A DNA stretch of 64,000 bases from Corynebacterium sp. ACRPH (GTDB lineage: Bacteria > Actinomycetota > Actinomycetes > Mycobacteriales > Mycobacteriaceae), in assembly GCF_022347285.1 (NCBI RefSeq), contig NZ_JAKRND010000005.1, forward strand, positions 93,394 through 157,393, in the 5' to 3' direction. Made by a program: the position numbers and the translations under genes. The notes under the pieces are model-generated. The model saw nothing but the letters and a program-made list of their open reading frames with translations, was not told where the DNA came from and did not search any database. Shown here in pieces: positions 31,538-41,082 of this stretch. How positions within the stretch are numbered: the stretch's first letter is position 1; each line of letters opens with the position of its first letter.

Positions 31538-32959
31538 ATGCCTACGAAGTACGATCTCGCCATCATCGGATCGGGAGGCGGCGCGTTCGCCGCTGCGATC
31601 CGCGCCAGCACGCTCGGGAAGTCGGTGGTGATGATCGAGCGCGGGACGCTCGGCGGCACCTGCGTGAACACGGGCTGCGTCCCGTCGAAGGCGCTCATTG
31701 CCGCGGCCGGCGCGCGGCACGTCGCGGTCGACGCCGCAACCCGGTTCCCCGGGATCGCGACGACGGCGGATCCCGTCGACATGCCCGCGCTGATCGCTGG
31801 GAAGCAAGCGTTGGTGGAGTCGCTGCGCGGCGAGAAGTACGCCGACGTCGCCGACTCCTACGGCTGGCAGGTCCTCCGCGGCGACGCCTCGTTCGTGGGC
31901 ACCCCTGATGCGCCGGTTCTCGATGTTGCCGGATCCGACGGAAGCGTCGAGACCATCGAGGCCCACCACTACCTGGTCGCGACTGGTTCTCGCCCGTGGG
32001 CACCGCCGATCGACGGCCTGGAGGAGACCGGATACCTGACCTCGACCACGGCGATGGAGCTGACGGAGGTCCCCGAGTCGCTGCTGGTGCTCGGCGGCGG
32101 CTACGTCGCCCTGGAGCAGGCGCAGCTGTTCGCCCGCCTCGGCTCGCAGGTCACGCTGCTCGTGCGGTCCCGGCTCGCCTCGAAGGAGGAGCCGGAGGTG
32201 TCGAAGGCGCTCCAGGAGGTGTTCGCCGACGAGGGCATCCGCGTCGTCAGCCGCGCAGTGCCCACCCGGGTCTCCCGCGGCACGGGAGGCGAGGCCGTCG
32301 TGACCGCCGCCTTGTCCGGCGGCTCGCAGGAGTTCCGCGCCGACCAGGTCCTGGTCGCCCTCGGACGCCGTCCCGTCACCGATGGCCTGAACCTCGATGC
32401 GGTCGGGGTGAATACCGGAGACTCCGGCGAGGTGGTCGTCTCCGACCGGCTGCAGTCCTCGAACCCGCGGGTCTGGGCCGCGGGCGACGTGACCGGGCAC
32501 CCCGAGTTCGTCTACGTCGCCGCCCACCACGGCACCCTCGTCGCCGAGAACGCGTTCGCCGACGCCGACCGGTCCGTCGACTACGCCCGCCTGCCGCGGG
32601 TGACGTTCACCGGGCCCGCGATCGGCGCGGTCGGGATGACCGAGAAGGACGTCCTCGCCGCGGGGATCCGCTGCGACTGCCGCGTCCTGCCCCTGCACCA
32701 CGTGCCCCGCGCCTTGGTGAACCGCGACACCCGCGGGTTCATCAAGATCGTCGTGAACGCCGAGACGAAAGAGATCCTCGGCCTGACCGCCGTCGCCAAG
32801 GACGCCGGGGAGCTCGCCGCCGCAGGCGTCCACGTGCTCGGCAGGACCGTCGCCGAGGTCGCCAACGCCTGGGCCCCCTACCTGACCATGGCCGAGGGCA
32901 TCCGGATCGCCGCGAAGGCCTTCACCACCGACCCGTCGCTGCTGTCGTGCTGCGCATGA
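31538..32959 (+). CDS. merA: Mercuric reductase MerA
   Basis: A 473-aa flavoprotein disulfide reductase without an N-terminal HMA domain. FAD site G-S-G-G-G-A-F-A-A near 11-19; redox disulfide G-T-C-V-N-T-G-C-V-P-S-K near 40-51; NADPH site L-G-G-G-Y-V-A-L-E; and the terminal vicinal Cys pair L-L-S-C-C-A that hands Hg(II) to the active site. It reduces Hg(II) to volatile Hg(0). The ATG at 31538 is preceded by AGGAG. Codon use is far more GC-rich in position 3 than neighbouring genes, a sign of transfer. Confidence 0.95.
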   Translation: MPTKYDLAIIGSGGGAFAAAIRASTLGKSVVMIERGTLGGTCVNTGCVPSKALIAAAGARHVAVDAATRFPGIATTADPVDMPALIAGKQALVESLRGEKYADVADSYGWQVLRGDASFVGTPDAPVLDVAGSDGSVETIEAHHYLVATGSRPWAPPIDGLEETGYLTSTTAMELTEVPESLLVLGGGYVALEQAQLFARLGSQVTLLVRSRLASKEEPEVSKALQEVFADEGIRVVSRAVPTRVSRGTGGEAVVTAALSGGSQEFRADQVLVALGRRPVTDGLNLDAVGVNTGDSGEVVVSDRLQSSNPRVWAAGDVTGHPEFVYVAAHHGTLVAENAFADADRSVDYARLPRVTFTGPAIGAVGMTEKDVLAAGIRCDCRVLPLHHVPRALVNRDTRGFIKIVVNAETKEILGLTAVAKDAGELAAAGVHVLGRTVAEVANAWAPYLTMAEGIRIAAKAFTTDPSLLSCCA

Positions 32960-33306
32960 ACGGCAACGCAGGCAATCGGGGAGATCTCATCCTGAAGCAG
33001 ACGATGAGCGCCGATCAGGACCGCGACGAATGGCGCGCCGGTCCCGTCGTCGCTGCAGTGACCGGGCTGCTCTTGCTGGCATGCTGCGCGCTTCCGTCGC
33101 TGCTCTGCTGCGGCCTGCCGTTCATCGCGGCGGGCGGAGCACTCGCAGGCGTCGGTGGGCTCCTCGGTAATCCCTGGATCATCGGTGCCGGGACCGCCGT
33201 CGTGATGGCCGTCATGGCGGGGATGCTCGTCAGGCTACGGCGGCGGCACCGGCGCCGCAGGTCCGGCTGCTGCGAAAATCCTTCGACCGCTGATCGGAAC
33301 CGGTAG
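32956..33306 (+). CDS. Cys-rich small membrane protein, probable mercury transporter
   Basis: A 116-aa protein with two membrane helices. The first holds two Cys pairs, L-L-A-C-C-A-L-P-S-L-L-C-C-G-L-P, and another pair lies in the cytoplasmic tail (S-G-C-C-E-N). Vicinal Cys in the first helix and a basic C-terminal stretch are shared by MerT/MerF/MerH-type importers that pass Hg(II) to MerA. It overlaps merA by ATGA, so the two are co-expressed. The exact Mer class is not determinable by eye. Confidence 0.72.
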   Translation: MNGNAGNRGDLILKQTMSADQDRDEWRAGPVVAAVTGLLLLACCALPSLLCCGLPFIAAGGALAGVGGLLGNPWIIGAGTAVVMAVMAGMLVRLRRRHRRRRSGCCENPSTADRNR

Positions 33307-33339
33307 TTCGAGCGGATCCAGCGATCACTGCCACCTGCG

Positions 33340-33767
33340 GAGGCCGCTGAAATCGAAGCCCGACGGGAGAAGGAGGAGCAAAAAGCGTTCGAATCAACCG
33401 GTGACGAGGATAATACTGAGGCTGGATCCCGGCCGTCGCGACGCGGTCTCCGCTTCCGCCGAGACGAGAAAGGGTTGTGGGCACCTAGGCTGGGCGGCAT
33501 GAACGACATGACCATAGCGCCCGGCCCGGGGATCCCCGACGGTGCGGTCATCGCCGCCGATCTCGCGGAGCGTTTCGCGAAATCGTCGACTCCGGGCGGC
33601 CAGGGCGTCAACACGACGGACGGCAAAGTCCAGCTTTCCATCGATGTCGCCGAATGCGCATCGCTTACCGACGCCCAGCGTCACCGTATCTCGCGCAACC
33701 TCGAGCACCGCCTAGACGGCTCCGTCTTTACCGTGACTGCGTCGACTCAGCGGTCTGTGTTTCGCTC
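33340..33767 (+). pseudogene. Truncated duplicate of small gene and arfB
   Basis: About 430 bp matching 29441-29868 at roughly 85 percent identity: the second half of the small charged gene (its stop is lost) followed by arfB from ATG 33499 through the G-G-Q motif (T-P-G-G-Q-G-V-N) to T-Q-R-S. After that, unrelated sequence follows and the frame ends at 33888. The basic ribosome-entry tail of ArfB is missing, so the protein is probably non-functional. Confidence 0.75.
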
Positions 33768-33891
33768 CTGGTCCTCTCGCTTGCACCTGCGACACAGCCT
33801 CGTGTCCCCGGGCTGTAGCGTTCGGGGGAGCACAATAGCCCCAGTCCTCATCACGTCCCGGGATCAAAGAGTTCATCGCAGAGGTTAAGCA

Positions 33892-34977
33892 CTACACGTT
33901 AAATCTGAACTCGACCACGTCGCCGTCGGCCATCACGTAGTCCTTACCCTCCTGGCGCACCTTGCCGTGGGCGCGAGCCTCCGCCATGGAACCGAGCTCG
34001 TCCAGGTCCTCGAAGGCCACGATCTCAGCCTTAATGAAGCCCTTCTCGAAGTCCGTGTGGATCACGCCGGCCGCCTGCGGGGCGGTGTCACCCTGGTGGA
34101 TCGTCCACGCGCGGGCCTCCTTCGGCCCAGCGGTCAGGTAGGTCTGCAGGCCCAGCGTCGCGAAGCCAGCCTTTGCCAGCGTCTGCAACCCCGGTTCGGT
34201 CTGCCCGACGGATTCCAGCAGTTCAGCCGCCTCCTCGTCGTCCAGCTCCAGCAGGTCCGCCTCTGTCGCGGCGTCCAGGAACACGCAATCTGCCGGGGCT
34301 ACCAGTTCGCGCAGCTCTGCCTTCTTGTCCTCGTCGGTCAGCACAGACTCGTCGGAGTTAAACACGTACAGGAACGGCTTGGCCGTCAGGAAGTGCAGGT
34401 CGCGCACGGTCGCCAGGTCGATCTCCCCCTGCGCCGCGGCACTCGACAGAGTACGGCTATCCTCCAGAATCTCCTGCGCCTTCTTAGCCCCCTCGACCTG
34501 CTCGGCCAGATCCTTGTTCTTCCGCGCTTCCTTCTCCAGGCGCGGCAGAGCCTTCTCCACCGTCTGCAGGTCGGCCAGGATCAGCTCCGTCTCAATGACG
34601 GAAATGTCGCTGGCGGGGTCCACACGTCCATCGACGTGGATCACGTTGTCGTCAGAGAACGCACGCACCACCTGGCAGATCGCGTCCGCCTCGCGGATGT
34701 TCGCCAGGAAGGCATTACCCATACCCTCGCCGTCGGAAGCACCCTTCACGATGCCGGCGATGTCCACGAAGGAGACTGTCGCGGGCAGGATGCGCTCGGA
34801 TTCAAAGATCTCGGCCAGGCGCGTCAGGCGTGGGTCCGGCAACTCCACCAACCCCACGTTGGGCTCAATGGTCGCGAACGGGTAGTTCGCAGCCAGAACA
34901 TCGTTGCGGGTCAGGGCGTTAAACAGCGTGGACTTGCCCACGTTGGGCAGGCCAACAATTCCAAGAGTAAGAGTCAC
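33892..34977 (-). CDS. ychF: Redox-regulated ribosome-binding ATPase YchF (Obg-like)
   Basis: A 361-aa P-loop protein: G1 G-L-P-N-V-G-K-S-T near 9-17, G3 D-I-A-G near 76, the altered G4 F-N-S-D-E (N-x-x-E, the ATP-preferring form), a coiled-coil insert and a C-terminal TGS domain ending D-V-V-E-F-R-F-N-V. It binds the 70S ribosome and affects stress responses. GTG 34977 is chosen: it gives the family's usual N-terminus and has AGGA eight bases upstream. Its last 27 bp are the intact att target (att copy 6) repeated through the island. Confidence 0.93.
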   Translation of the reverse strand: MTLTLGIVGLPNVGKSTLFNALTRNDVLAANYPFATIEPNVGLVELPDPRLTRLAEIFESERILPATVSFVDIAGIVKGASDGEGMGNAFLANIREADAICQVVRAFSDDNVIHVDGRVDPASDISVIETELILADLQTVEKALPRLEKEARKNKDLAEQVEGAKKAQEILEDSRTLSSAAAQGEIDLATVRDLHFLTAKPFLYVFNSDESVLTDEDKKAELRELVAPADCVFLDAATEADLLELDDEEAAELLESVGQTEPGLQTLAKAGFATLGLQTYLTAGPKEARAWTIHQGDTAPQAAGVIHTDFEKGFIKAEIVAFEDLDELGSMAEARAHGKVRQEGKDYVMADGDVVEFRFNV

Positions 34978-35223
34978 GTGCCCCATCCTATCGCCCGGCC
35001 GTCGCTGCCTCCAATGCGCCCTTTCTATTGCCTCTATTGCCATACTTATTGTTTCTTTTTGACGCCCACCGCTGCCCACCTATGGACGTCCCAGTTACCC
35101 CCAGACACCCCAAAGAAACTACCCCCATCTCTTCATCGGTTAGTCAATCTCGGAAAAGAATTGTGGAAACCCACTATCAGAACCTTTCAACGGTCATATA
35201 GTGAATGCACCTTAGAAAACCTT

Positions 35224-35248
35224 GAGGCTTTACCACCCATTAAGCCTC
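35224..35248. promoter_or_regulatory. Inverted repeat before metP
   Basis: GAGGCTT (35224-35230) and AAGCCTC (35242-35248), separated by 11 bp, about 50 bp before the metP start. It may be a regulator site or mRNA hairpin controlling metPS. Confidence 0.4.
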
Positions 35249-35298
35249 TTCTGTTAACTCTTCGCCTTGCGAGATGCCTGCTAGAAAGTTGCACCTCA

Positions 35299-36954
35299 AT
35301 GACCACTTCATCTTCCTCGCCTGAAGCCAGTCCCCGTCAGAGACGAGAAACATTCAACACCCGCCTCGTGTTTATCATGGCCGCAATCGGCTCCGCGGTC
35401 GGCCTGGGTAACATTTGGCGCTTCCCCTACGTCGCCTACGAAAACGGCGGCGGCGCCTTCCTGATTCCCTACCTGGTTGCACTACTCACCGCGGGCATTC
35501 CACTACTGTGGTTCGACCTCGCCATGGGCCACCGCTTCCGCGGTTCCACTCCCCTGACATTCCGCCGTACCAGCAAGTACGCCGAGCCGATCGGTTGGCT
35601 GAAGGTGGGCGTGAACTTCTTCATTGCGGTCTACTACGCTGCCATCATCGCCTGGGCGGGCCTCTTCACCTGGAAGTCCATTGGCAAGACGTGGGGTGAA
35701 GACGCAGAGTCTTACTTCATGAGCGACTTCCTGAAGGTTGACGATTCCTCCGCCTGGACAGGCGACTTCGTCATCCCGATTCTGCTGGTCATGGCCGCAG
35801 TATGGGTGGTCTGTATCTTCACCCTTGCCCGCGGGATCAACGAGGGTATCGGCCGCGTCACCATGTTCTTCGTACCGGTGCTGATCGTCCTTTTCGTCGT
35901 TATGGTGGTCCGAGCCCTATTCCTCGAAGGTTCCGCCGACGGCCTGAACACGTTCTTCACCCCGGACTGGAGCGTCCTGTCCGATACCTCCGTATGGATC
36001 GCCGCTTACGGTCAGATTTTCTTCTCCCTGTCCATCGGCTTCGGCATCATGATTACCTATGCGTCTTACCTCAAGCCGCGCACGAACCTCACCGGCACCG
36101 GTATGGTGACGGCCTTCGCCAACTCCTCCTTCGAAGTTCTGGCCGGCATCGGCGTGTTCGCCACCCTGGGCTTCATGGCTGCACAGTCGGGCACCTCCGT
36201 CGAGGAATCTGTCTCCGGCGGCATCGGCCTGGCATTCATCGCCTTCCCGACCATCATCAATGAAATGCCAGCCGGGCCCCTGTTCGGCGTGCTGTTCTTC
36301 GGCTCCCTGTTCCTGGCTGGTATTACGTCGCTGATCTCCATCATGGAGGTCGTTATCTCCGCCGTGAAGGACAAGCTAAACCTGACCCGTGAGGTCGCCT
36401 CCATCACCATCGGTGGCGTCATGGCCGTCGTCTCCTGCCTGCTGTTCTCCACCACGTCTGGTCTGATCACCCTGGACATCATGGACAAGTTCACCAACAA
36501 CCTGGGCATCGTGATCTGTGCCGTCGCCGCGGTTCTGAGCATTGGCTGGATCCAGGGGCGCCGTAACGAGATGGCGCAGCACCTCAACGCTGTTTCGGAG
36601 CTGCGCCTGGGTGTTGTGTGACAGGCCTGCGTGTTCGCCATCACCCCTGCGGTGCTGCTGTACTTCCTGTTCGAGGAGATCCGTACTCTCCTCTCCGAAG
36701 GCTACGAGGGATACGCATCCGGGACGATCTTCGCTTACGGCTGGTTGGTGCTCATCATCATCGGCCTCGGCGCGGTGGTATGGAGCTTCGTGCCTTTCCG
36801 CGGCAACCTGTTCCTCGATGGTCTGCCGAGTTCGGACTACGGCGTGCCACCAAAGGGACGACCGAAGAACACTCCGAATCCGCTCGCGACTGCCGCTGCT
36901 GTCTCTGCTCCCGGCTCTAACAATGGCTCTAACAATGGAAAGGAACTGTCATGA
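35299..36954 (+). pseudogene. metP: MetP-type methionine/alanine importer, interrupted by a TGA
   Basis: A sodium:neurotransmitter-symporter-type protein. The start R-E-T-F-N-T-R-L-V-F-I-M-A-A-I-G-S-A-V-G-L-G-N matches the sodium-binding TM1 signature. Residues 1-440 cover about ten or eleven helices. TGA at 36619-36621 stands where the family usually has Trp (G-V-V-[W]); beyond it the same frame continues with Q-A-C-V-F-A-I-T-P-A-V and the remaining helices to 36954. TGG to TGA is a single change, so this is a recent nonsense mutation or a base error. The 3' end overlaps metS by ATGA. Confidence 0.82.
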
Positions 36955-37130
36955 CCGGCCCCGCAATTCTCCTGATGGCCCTGTTCATTCTCGTGATCTG
37001 GGGCGGGCTCGTTGCAGCGATTCTTATGCTCGCGAAAACGGATGACGCCACCACCGGCGAGCTGGGAACTGCACCCGGCACGGACAATGAATCCCTGCTC
37101 AGGGTGAACACATCCTCTGCGGCGCGTTAA
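36951..37130 (+). CDS. metS: Small subunit of methionine/alanine importer, MetS
   Basis: A 59-aa single-span protein: T-G-P-A-I-L-L-M-A-L-F-I-L-V-I-W-G-G-L-V-like helix (residues 4-27), then a hydrophilic tail. It matches MetS, needed with MetP for Na+-dependent methionine and alanine uptake in C. glutamicum. AAAGGAA lies nine bases before the ATG, which overlaps the metP stop. The ORF is short but well supported by position, membrane helix and overlap. Confidence 0.85.
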   Translation: MTGPAILLMALFILVIWGGLVAAILMLAKTDDATTGELGTAPGTDNESLLRVNTSSAAR

Positions 37131-37202
37131 GCCGCCTATCAACACGCCCCGGGGTGCGTTATAAACTCCCGTTTTGGACCTGCGTGAGGCAGAATAGGGA
37201 GA

Positions 37203-39020
37203 ATGAACTCCCAGAACCCCCACAACAGGTCCTTTCCTCATAAGGATGGCCGTGACTTTGCAGACTTCATCGCGGGTTCCCATCGAATGGATACGGAAAA
37301 CATTCCTATCCCGGGGGACGATAGGGACGAAGAGCGCCTCGGCCACGGTCAGTTCGCTGACGAACCGGAAGCCGCCAAGCACCCAACGGTAAACCCCCAC
37401 TCCCCCGAGGCCGAGCTGGTCGAGGACAAGCGAGCGGAGACGACCCCCACTGTGGAGGAAAAGGGCGATGCCTACGTCCAGGAGCGCAACACTGCCCGCG
37501 CCACGACAGGAACGGAAAAGCCGTTGACCAAAGATCACGAACCGGACGGGGAAACGGAAGCCGACGACCGCCCTGGGCTTCGCTCGCACGCGGCAAAGGT
37601 TAAGAAGAAGGCTAAGAAGCCTGCTCAGAAGTCTCCCATCGATGAGGAGCTAAACCCTGAACTGCGCGACCGCGCGGAGGTCATCGGCACCACCGGTCGC
37701 TGGTTTGCGGGCTGGTGCTTGCGCTTTATCATCATCGCCGCGGCGCTGTACCTGGGATTCCAAGTGTTCGGCAAGCTCTGGGCTGGCATTCTGCCGGTCT
37801 GCCTGTCGGTGATCGTATGTACCGTGCTGTGGCCGGTCGTGCGCCTGCTCCGCAAGTTGAAGATCCCCAACAGCTTGGCTGTGCTGATTTCTATCCTGGG
37901 CTTCTTCGCCCTCATCATCGGCACCTTCGCCGCCATCGCACCTAGTGCCGTGGAACAGGGCAAGACGATCGTCAACCAGGCCAGCGACGGCATCGGCCGA
38001 ATCCAGGACTGGCTGCAAGGCCCTCCCGTGAACTTGCAGGAAAGCCAGTTCAACGACGGTGTCCAGCAGATCACCGATTGGCTACAGAACAAGTCCGGCG
38101 ACATCGCTACGAGCATTGCCGCCTTCGGCACGGAGACTGCCTCCCTGCTGGTCACTCTCTTCGTGATGCTGGTGCTGACGTTCTTCTTCCTGAAGGACGG
38201 AGAGAACTTCCTGCCGATGCTGCGCCGCGTGACGGGCCGCCGCGTCGGCTGGCACCTGACCGAGGTCCTGACTCGCTGCTGGAACACCCTGGGCGGCTTC
38301 ATCCGCACCCAGGCCATCGTGTCCGCCATCGACGCTATCTTCATCGGCCTGGGCCTCGTCCTGCTGAACGTGCCGCTGGCCGGCCCGCTGGCTATCCTGA
38401 CGTTCTTCGGCGGCTTCATCCCCATGGTCGGTGCATTCGTCGCAGGTGCTCTGTCCGTGTTGATCGCGCTGGTGGCAGTCGACTTCAACACCGCCGTTAT
38501 GGCACTGCTCCTGGTCATTGCCGTCCAGCAGCTAGAGGGCAACATCCTGCAGCCGGTGCTGCAGTCCCGCGCGATGAACGTTCACCCTGTCATCATCCTG
38601 CTCTCCGTCACCCTGGGCTCCACCCTCTTCGGCATCATCGGTGCCTTCCTGGCCGTGCCGTGCGCCGCTATGATCGCCGTGATCCTGCGTTACATGGGCG
38701 ACCTGACGGACCTCGCCACGGGCGAGAAAACCTCCCAGGACATCGAATTTGCTACCACCGCCGGTTCCCTCACAGGCGAACAGTCGGAGCGTGCCGCCCA
38801 ACGCTGGCAGGAGCTGCGCAAGGCAATGATGCTGAATAGCTCCGACAAGACTGATTCTGCCGATTCTTCCGAGACCACGACCGCCACAGCAGGCAGCGAC
38901 GATCCTGCGGAGGCGGCGGCCGACGGAGGCGAGGGGGCGTCATCCCTCAGCGACAAGAGGGCACAGATCCGCGATAGGGTGCAGTCAATCTATAAGTCCC
39001 TCCGTGGCAATAACGAGTAG
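37203..39020 (+). CDS. AI-2E/PerM-family membrane exporter with long charged N-terminus
   Basis: A 605-aa protein. Residues 1-160 are charged and low complexity (many E/D/K/P), followed by the AI-2E transporter domain with about seven or eight helices and the conserved F-F-G-G-F-I-P-M-V-G-A near 400-410, Q-Q-L-E-G-N-I-L-Q-P near 443-452 and P-V-I-I-L-L-S-V. A disordered tail follows. The family includes exporters of quorum signals and Na+/H+ antiporters, so substrate is open. Confidence 0.82.
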   Translation: MNSQNPHNRSFPHKDGRDFADFIAGSHRMDTENIPIPGDDRDEERLGHGQFADEPEAAKHPTVNPHSPEAELVEDKRAETTPTVEEKGDAYVQERNTARATTGTEKPLTKDHEPDGETEADDRPGLRSHAAKVKKKAKKPAQKSPIDEELNPELRDRAEVIGTTGRWFAGWCLRFIIIAAALYLGFQVFGKLWAGILPVCLSVIVCTVLWPVVRLLRKLKIPNSLAVLISILGFFALIIGTFAAIAPSAVEQGKTIVNQASDGIGRIQDWLQGPPVNLQESQFNDGVQQITDWLQNKSGDIATSIAAFGTETASLLVTLFVMLVLTFFFLKDGENFLPMLRRVTGRRVGWHLTEVLTRCWNTLGGFIRTQAIVSAIDAIFIGLGLVLLNVPLAGPLAILTFFGGFIPMVGAFVAGALSVLIALVAVDFNTAVMALLLVIAVQQLEGNILQPVLQSRAMNVHPVIILLSVTLGSTLFGIIGAFLAVPCAAMIAVILRYMGDLTDLATGEKTSQDIEFATTAGSLTGEQSERAAQRWQELRKAMMLNSSDKTDSADSSETTTATAGSDDPAEAAADGGEGASSLSDKRAQIRDRVQSIYKSLRGNNE

Positions 39021-39047
39021 AGCGAGCCAAAGAAGTAGCATTACCCC

Positions 39048-39980
39048 GTGACCGAAAGCAGCCGACACAGAAGCAATAGCCGCTCCGTGCAGCGTGGCGT
39101 ACGCAACCGCGGCATGGCTGAGGTGACGCACGATGATTCACCGGCGCACTGGTTCCCCGTCTGGGCGCCCGCGCTGGTGATGCTGGCCATCGTTTTCACC
39201 GGCCTGGTTCTCGCCAATGGCGATACCACAATCCCGACTCTTTTCTTTGGACTCTTCGCAGTCGGGATGATTGCCTCTACCATCTTCGTCGAGCCGCGCG
39301 GGCTGTTCATCACCGTCGCGTCGTTCCCACTGTTTTACCTGTTCGGATCGCTTTTGATTGGCTGGTTCAGTTCCGGTAGGGCGACGATTGCCAGCCGGAA
39401 GACGAAGGTCATCACCTCTATTTACCCCGCCATTGAGCACTACCTGTGGCTGCTGATCCCCTTCCTCGTCGCGCTGGGCATCGCGATTTTCCGCTGGTGG
39501 AACTTCCGCGAGTCCCTCACCCGCAAGGCCGCGAAGCTGGAGATGCAGCGCCGTCGTCGCAGCGAATCCGACCGCAGCAACATTGAGACCTACGGTCGCG
39601 CACAGGAGCGTTCGCATGCTCGGAGCCACGCGCGCAGAAGTACTCGTTCTTCTGATGACGCCCCCAGCTACGAACCGCGGAAGCGTTCAGAGCGGACGAC
39701 ACAGCGTATTACCCGCATCCCGCGGGGCGGGGATTCGGTTCCTGCCCCCTATCAGGAGCGCGCCGCCAGAAGCTTGGATAGGGATTCCGACAGGAGTTTC
39801 GATAGGGACGAGGAGTTCCTGCGGTTCGAAGAACGCTCCGGCAGCGATGACGTCCGTTCTAGCGCCAAGCGGGTAACCCGCAGCTCTGAAGAATTGCGCG
39901 AGAACGCTCAGCGCCGCCGGGTCCCCTTCCCGGAGCGGCGCATGTCCCCCAAGCGCTACCTCGACGACGAGCGCGACTAA
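39048..39980 (+). CDS. DUF6542 membrane protein
   Basis: A 310-aa protein with a basic N-terminus, four membrane segments (about 38-57, 63-82, 86-108, 130-152), and an Arg/Ser/Glu-rich cytoplasmic tail of about 150 residues with repeats of R-S-x-x-R-D-S. The membrane part resembles actinobacterial DUF6542. The GTG at 39048 is the only start near the previous gene's end (27 bp gap). Function is unknown; the charged tail could bind nucleic acid or cell-wall synthesis partners. Confidence 0.7.
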   Translation: MTESSRHRSNSRSVQRGVRNRGMAEVTHDDSPAHWFPVWAPALVMLAIVFTGLVLANGDTTIPTLFFGLFAVGMIASTIFVEPRGLFITVASFPLFYLFGSLLIGWFSSGRATIASRKTKVITSIYPAIEHYLWLLIPFLVALGIAIFRWWNFRESLTRKAAKLEMQRRRRSESDRSNIETYGRAQERSHARSHARRSTRSSDDAPSYEPRKRSERTTQRITRIPRGGDSVPAPYQERAARSLDRDSDRSFDRDEEFLRFEERSGSDDVRSSAKRVTRSSEELRENAQRRRVPFPERRMSPKRYLDDERD

Positions 39981-40030
39981 ACAGACGGGGGCTAGTTCTA
40001 CCCCCCCCCTTTGGCGATTTACATCGCGTT

Positions 40031-41008
40031 TTACTTCTGGGTGCGCGGCGGACGCAGCTCGCGTGGCAGGGAGAAGATCAGATCCTCCGTGGCGGTGGTG
40101 ACTTCCTCCACCTCGCCATAGCCCTTCTCCGCCAGCAGCTCCAGCACACCGCGAACGAGGATCTCCGGCACCGATGCGCCTGAGGTCACGCCGACGTGCG
40201 TCACGCCATCCAGCCAAGCGGGATCGACCTGCTCCGCGTAGTCCACCAGGTGGGCATCCTGCGCACCGTGCTGCAGGGCAACCTCCACCAGGCGCTTGGA
40301 GTTGGAGGAGTTCTGCGAACCGACCACGATCATGAGCTCCACCTTCGGCGCAATGGCCTTAACCGCTACCTGGCGGTTCTGGGTGGCGTAGCAGATGTCA
40401 TCGGACGGCGGATCCTGGATGTGCGGGAACTTCTCACGCAGCAGCTTCACGGTGGTCATGGTCTCGTCCACGCTCAGGGTGGTCTGGGAGAGCCACACCA
40501 GCTTCGTGCCCTCCGGGAAGTCCAGTGCATTCACGTCTTCCTCGCCGTCGACCAGGTGGACGACGTCCGGGGCTTCACCCGCGGTGCCCTCGACCTCTTC
40601 GTGGCCGTGGTGGCCGATCAGGATGATCTGGTATCCCTGCTTAGCGAAGCGAGTGACCTCGTGGTGAACCTTGGTGACCAGCGGGCACGTGGCGTCAAAA
40701 GTCTTCAGCTCGAGCTGGCGTGCCTCCTCGTGCACCGCGGGCGATACACCGTGCGCCGAAAACACCACGTTGGAACCGCGAGGGACCTCCGAGGTCTCGT
40801 CGACGAAGATCACGCCGCGATCCTCGAAAGTCTTCACAACGTGCTTGTTGTGCACGATTTCCTTGCGTACGTACAGCGGTGCACCGTGCTTTTCCAAAGC
40901 CTTCTCGACGGACTCGACGGCGCGGTCGACTCCGGCGCAATAACCGCGCGGGGCAGCTAGATAAACCTTCTTAGTATCGGCAGTTGCCTCGGTAGTTGGG
41001 GTAGTCAT
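40031..41008 (-). CDS. ispH: 4-hydroxy-3-methylbut-2-enyl diphosphate reductase IspH
   Basis: A 325-aa [4Fe-4S] enzyme, the last step of the MEP isoprenoid pathway, producing IPP and DMAPP. The three cluster cysteines are in [10 protein letters not shown] near the N-terminus, T-C-P-L-V-T-K-V-H near 105 and C-Y-A-T-Q-N near 203; the family's V-H-N-K-H-V and Q-T-T-L-S-V-D-E segments are intact. Start ATG 41008 is set by conservation. Downstream it ends next to a C-rich tract. It is divergent from xseA. Confidence 0.95.
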   Translation of the reverse strand: MTTPTTEATADTKKVYLAAPRGYCAGVDRAVESVEKALEKHGAPLYVRKEIVHNKHVVKTFEDRGVIFVDETSEVPRGSNVVFSAHGVSPAVHEEARQLELKTFDATCPLVTKVHHEVTRFAKQGYQIILIGHHGHEEVEGTAGEAPDVVHLVDGEEDVNALDFPEGTKLVWLSQTTLSVDETMTTVKLLREKFPHIQDPPSDDICYATQNRQVAVKAIAPKVELMIVVGSQNSSNSKRLVEVALQHGAQDAHLVDYAEQVDPAWLDGVTHVGVTSGASVPEILVRGVLELLAEKGYGEVEEVTTATEDLIFSLPRELRPPRTQK

Positions 41009-41082
41009 GTGCCCCATCGTAATGGAAGTACCTGACAGTGCCCATCCCCTGGCGTCCGGGCCGTCATTTAGAATGCTTAACC

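Noticed and set aside
30776..32833. A 685-codon minus-strand frame across merA
   Set aside because: It is antisense to merA and exists because of merA's extreme third-position GC. It has no domain and no ribosome site.
14281..33918. Integrative conjugative element
   Set aside because: No relaxase, coupling protein, type IV secretion or replication gene is present in the island.
33892..33918. tRNA gene as integration target
   Set aside because: No tRNA-like fold; the repeated sequence is the end of the ychF coding region.
36619..36621. Recoding of TGA as Trp or selenocysteine in metP
   Set aside because: No SECIS-like structure was seen, the family has no selenoprotein, and corynebacteria use the standard code. 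A nonsense mutation is simpler.
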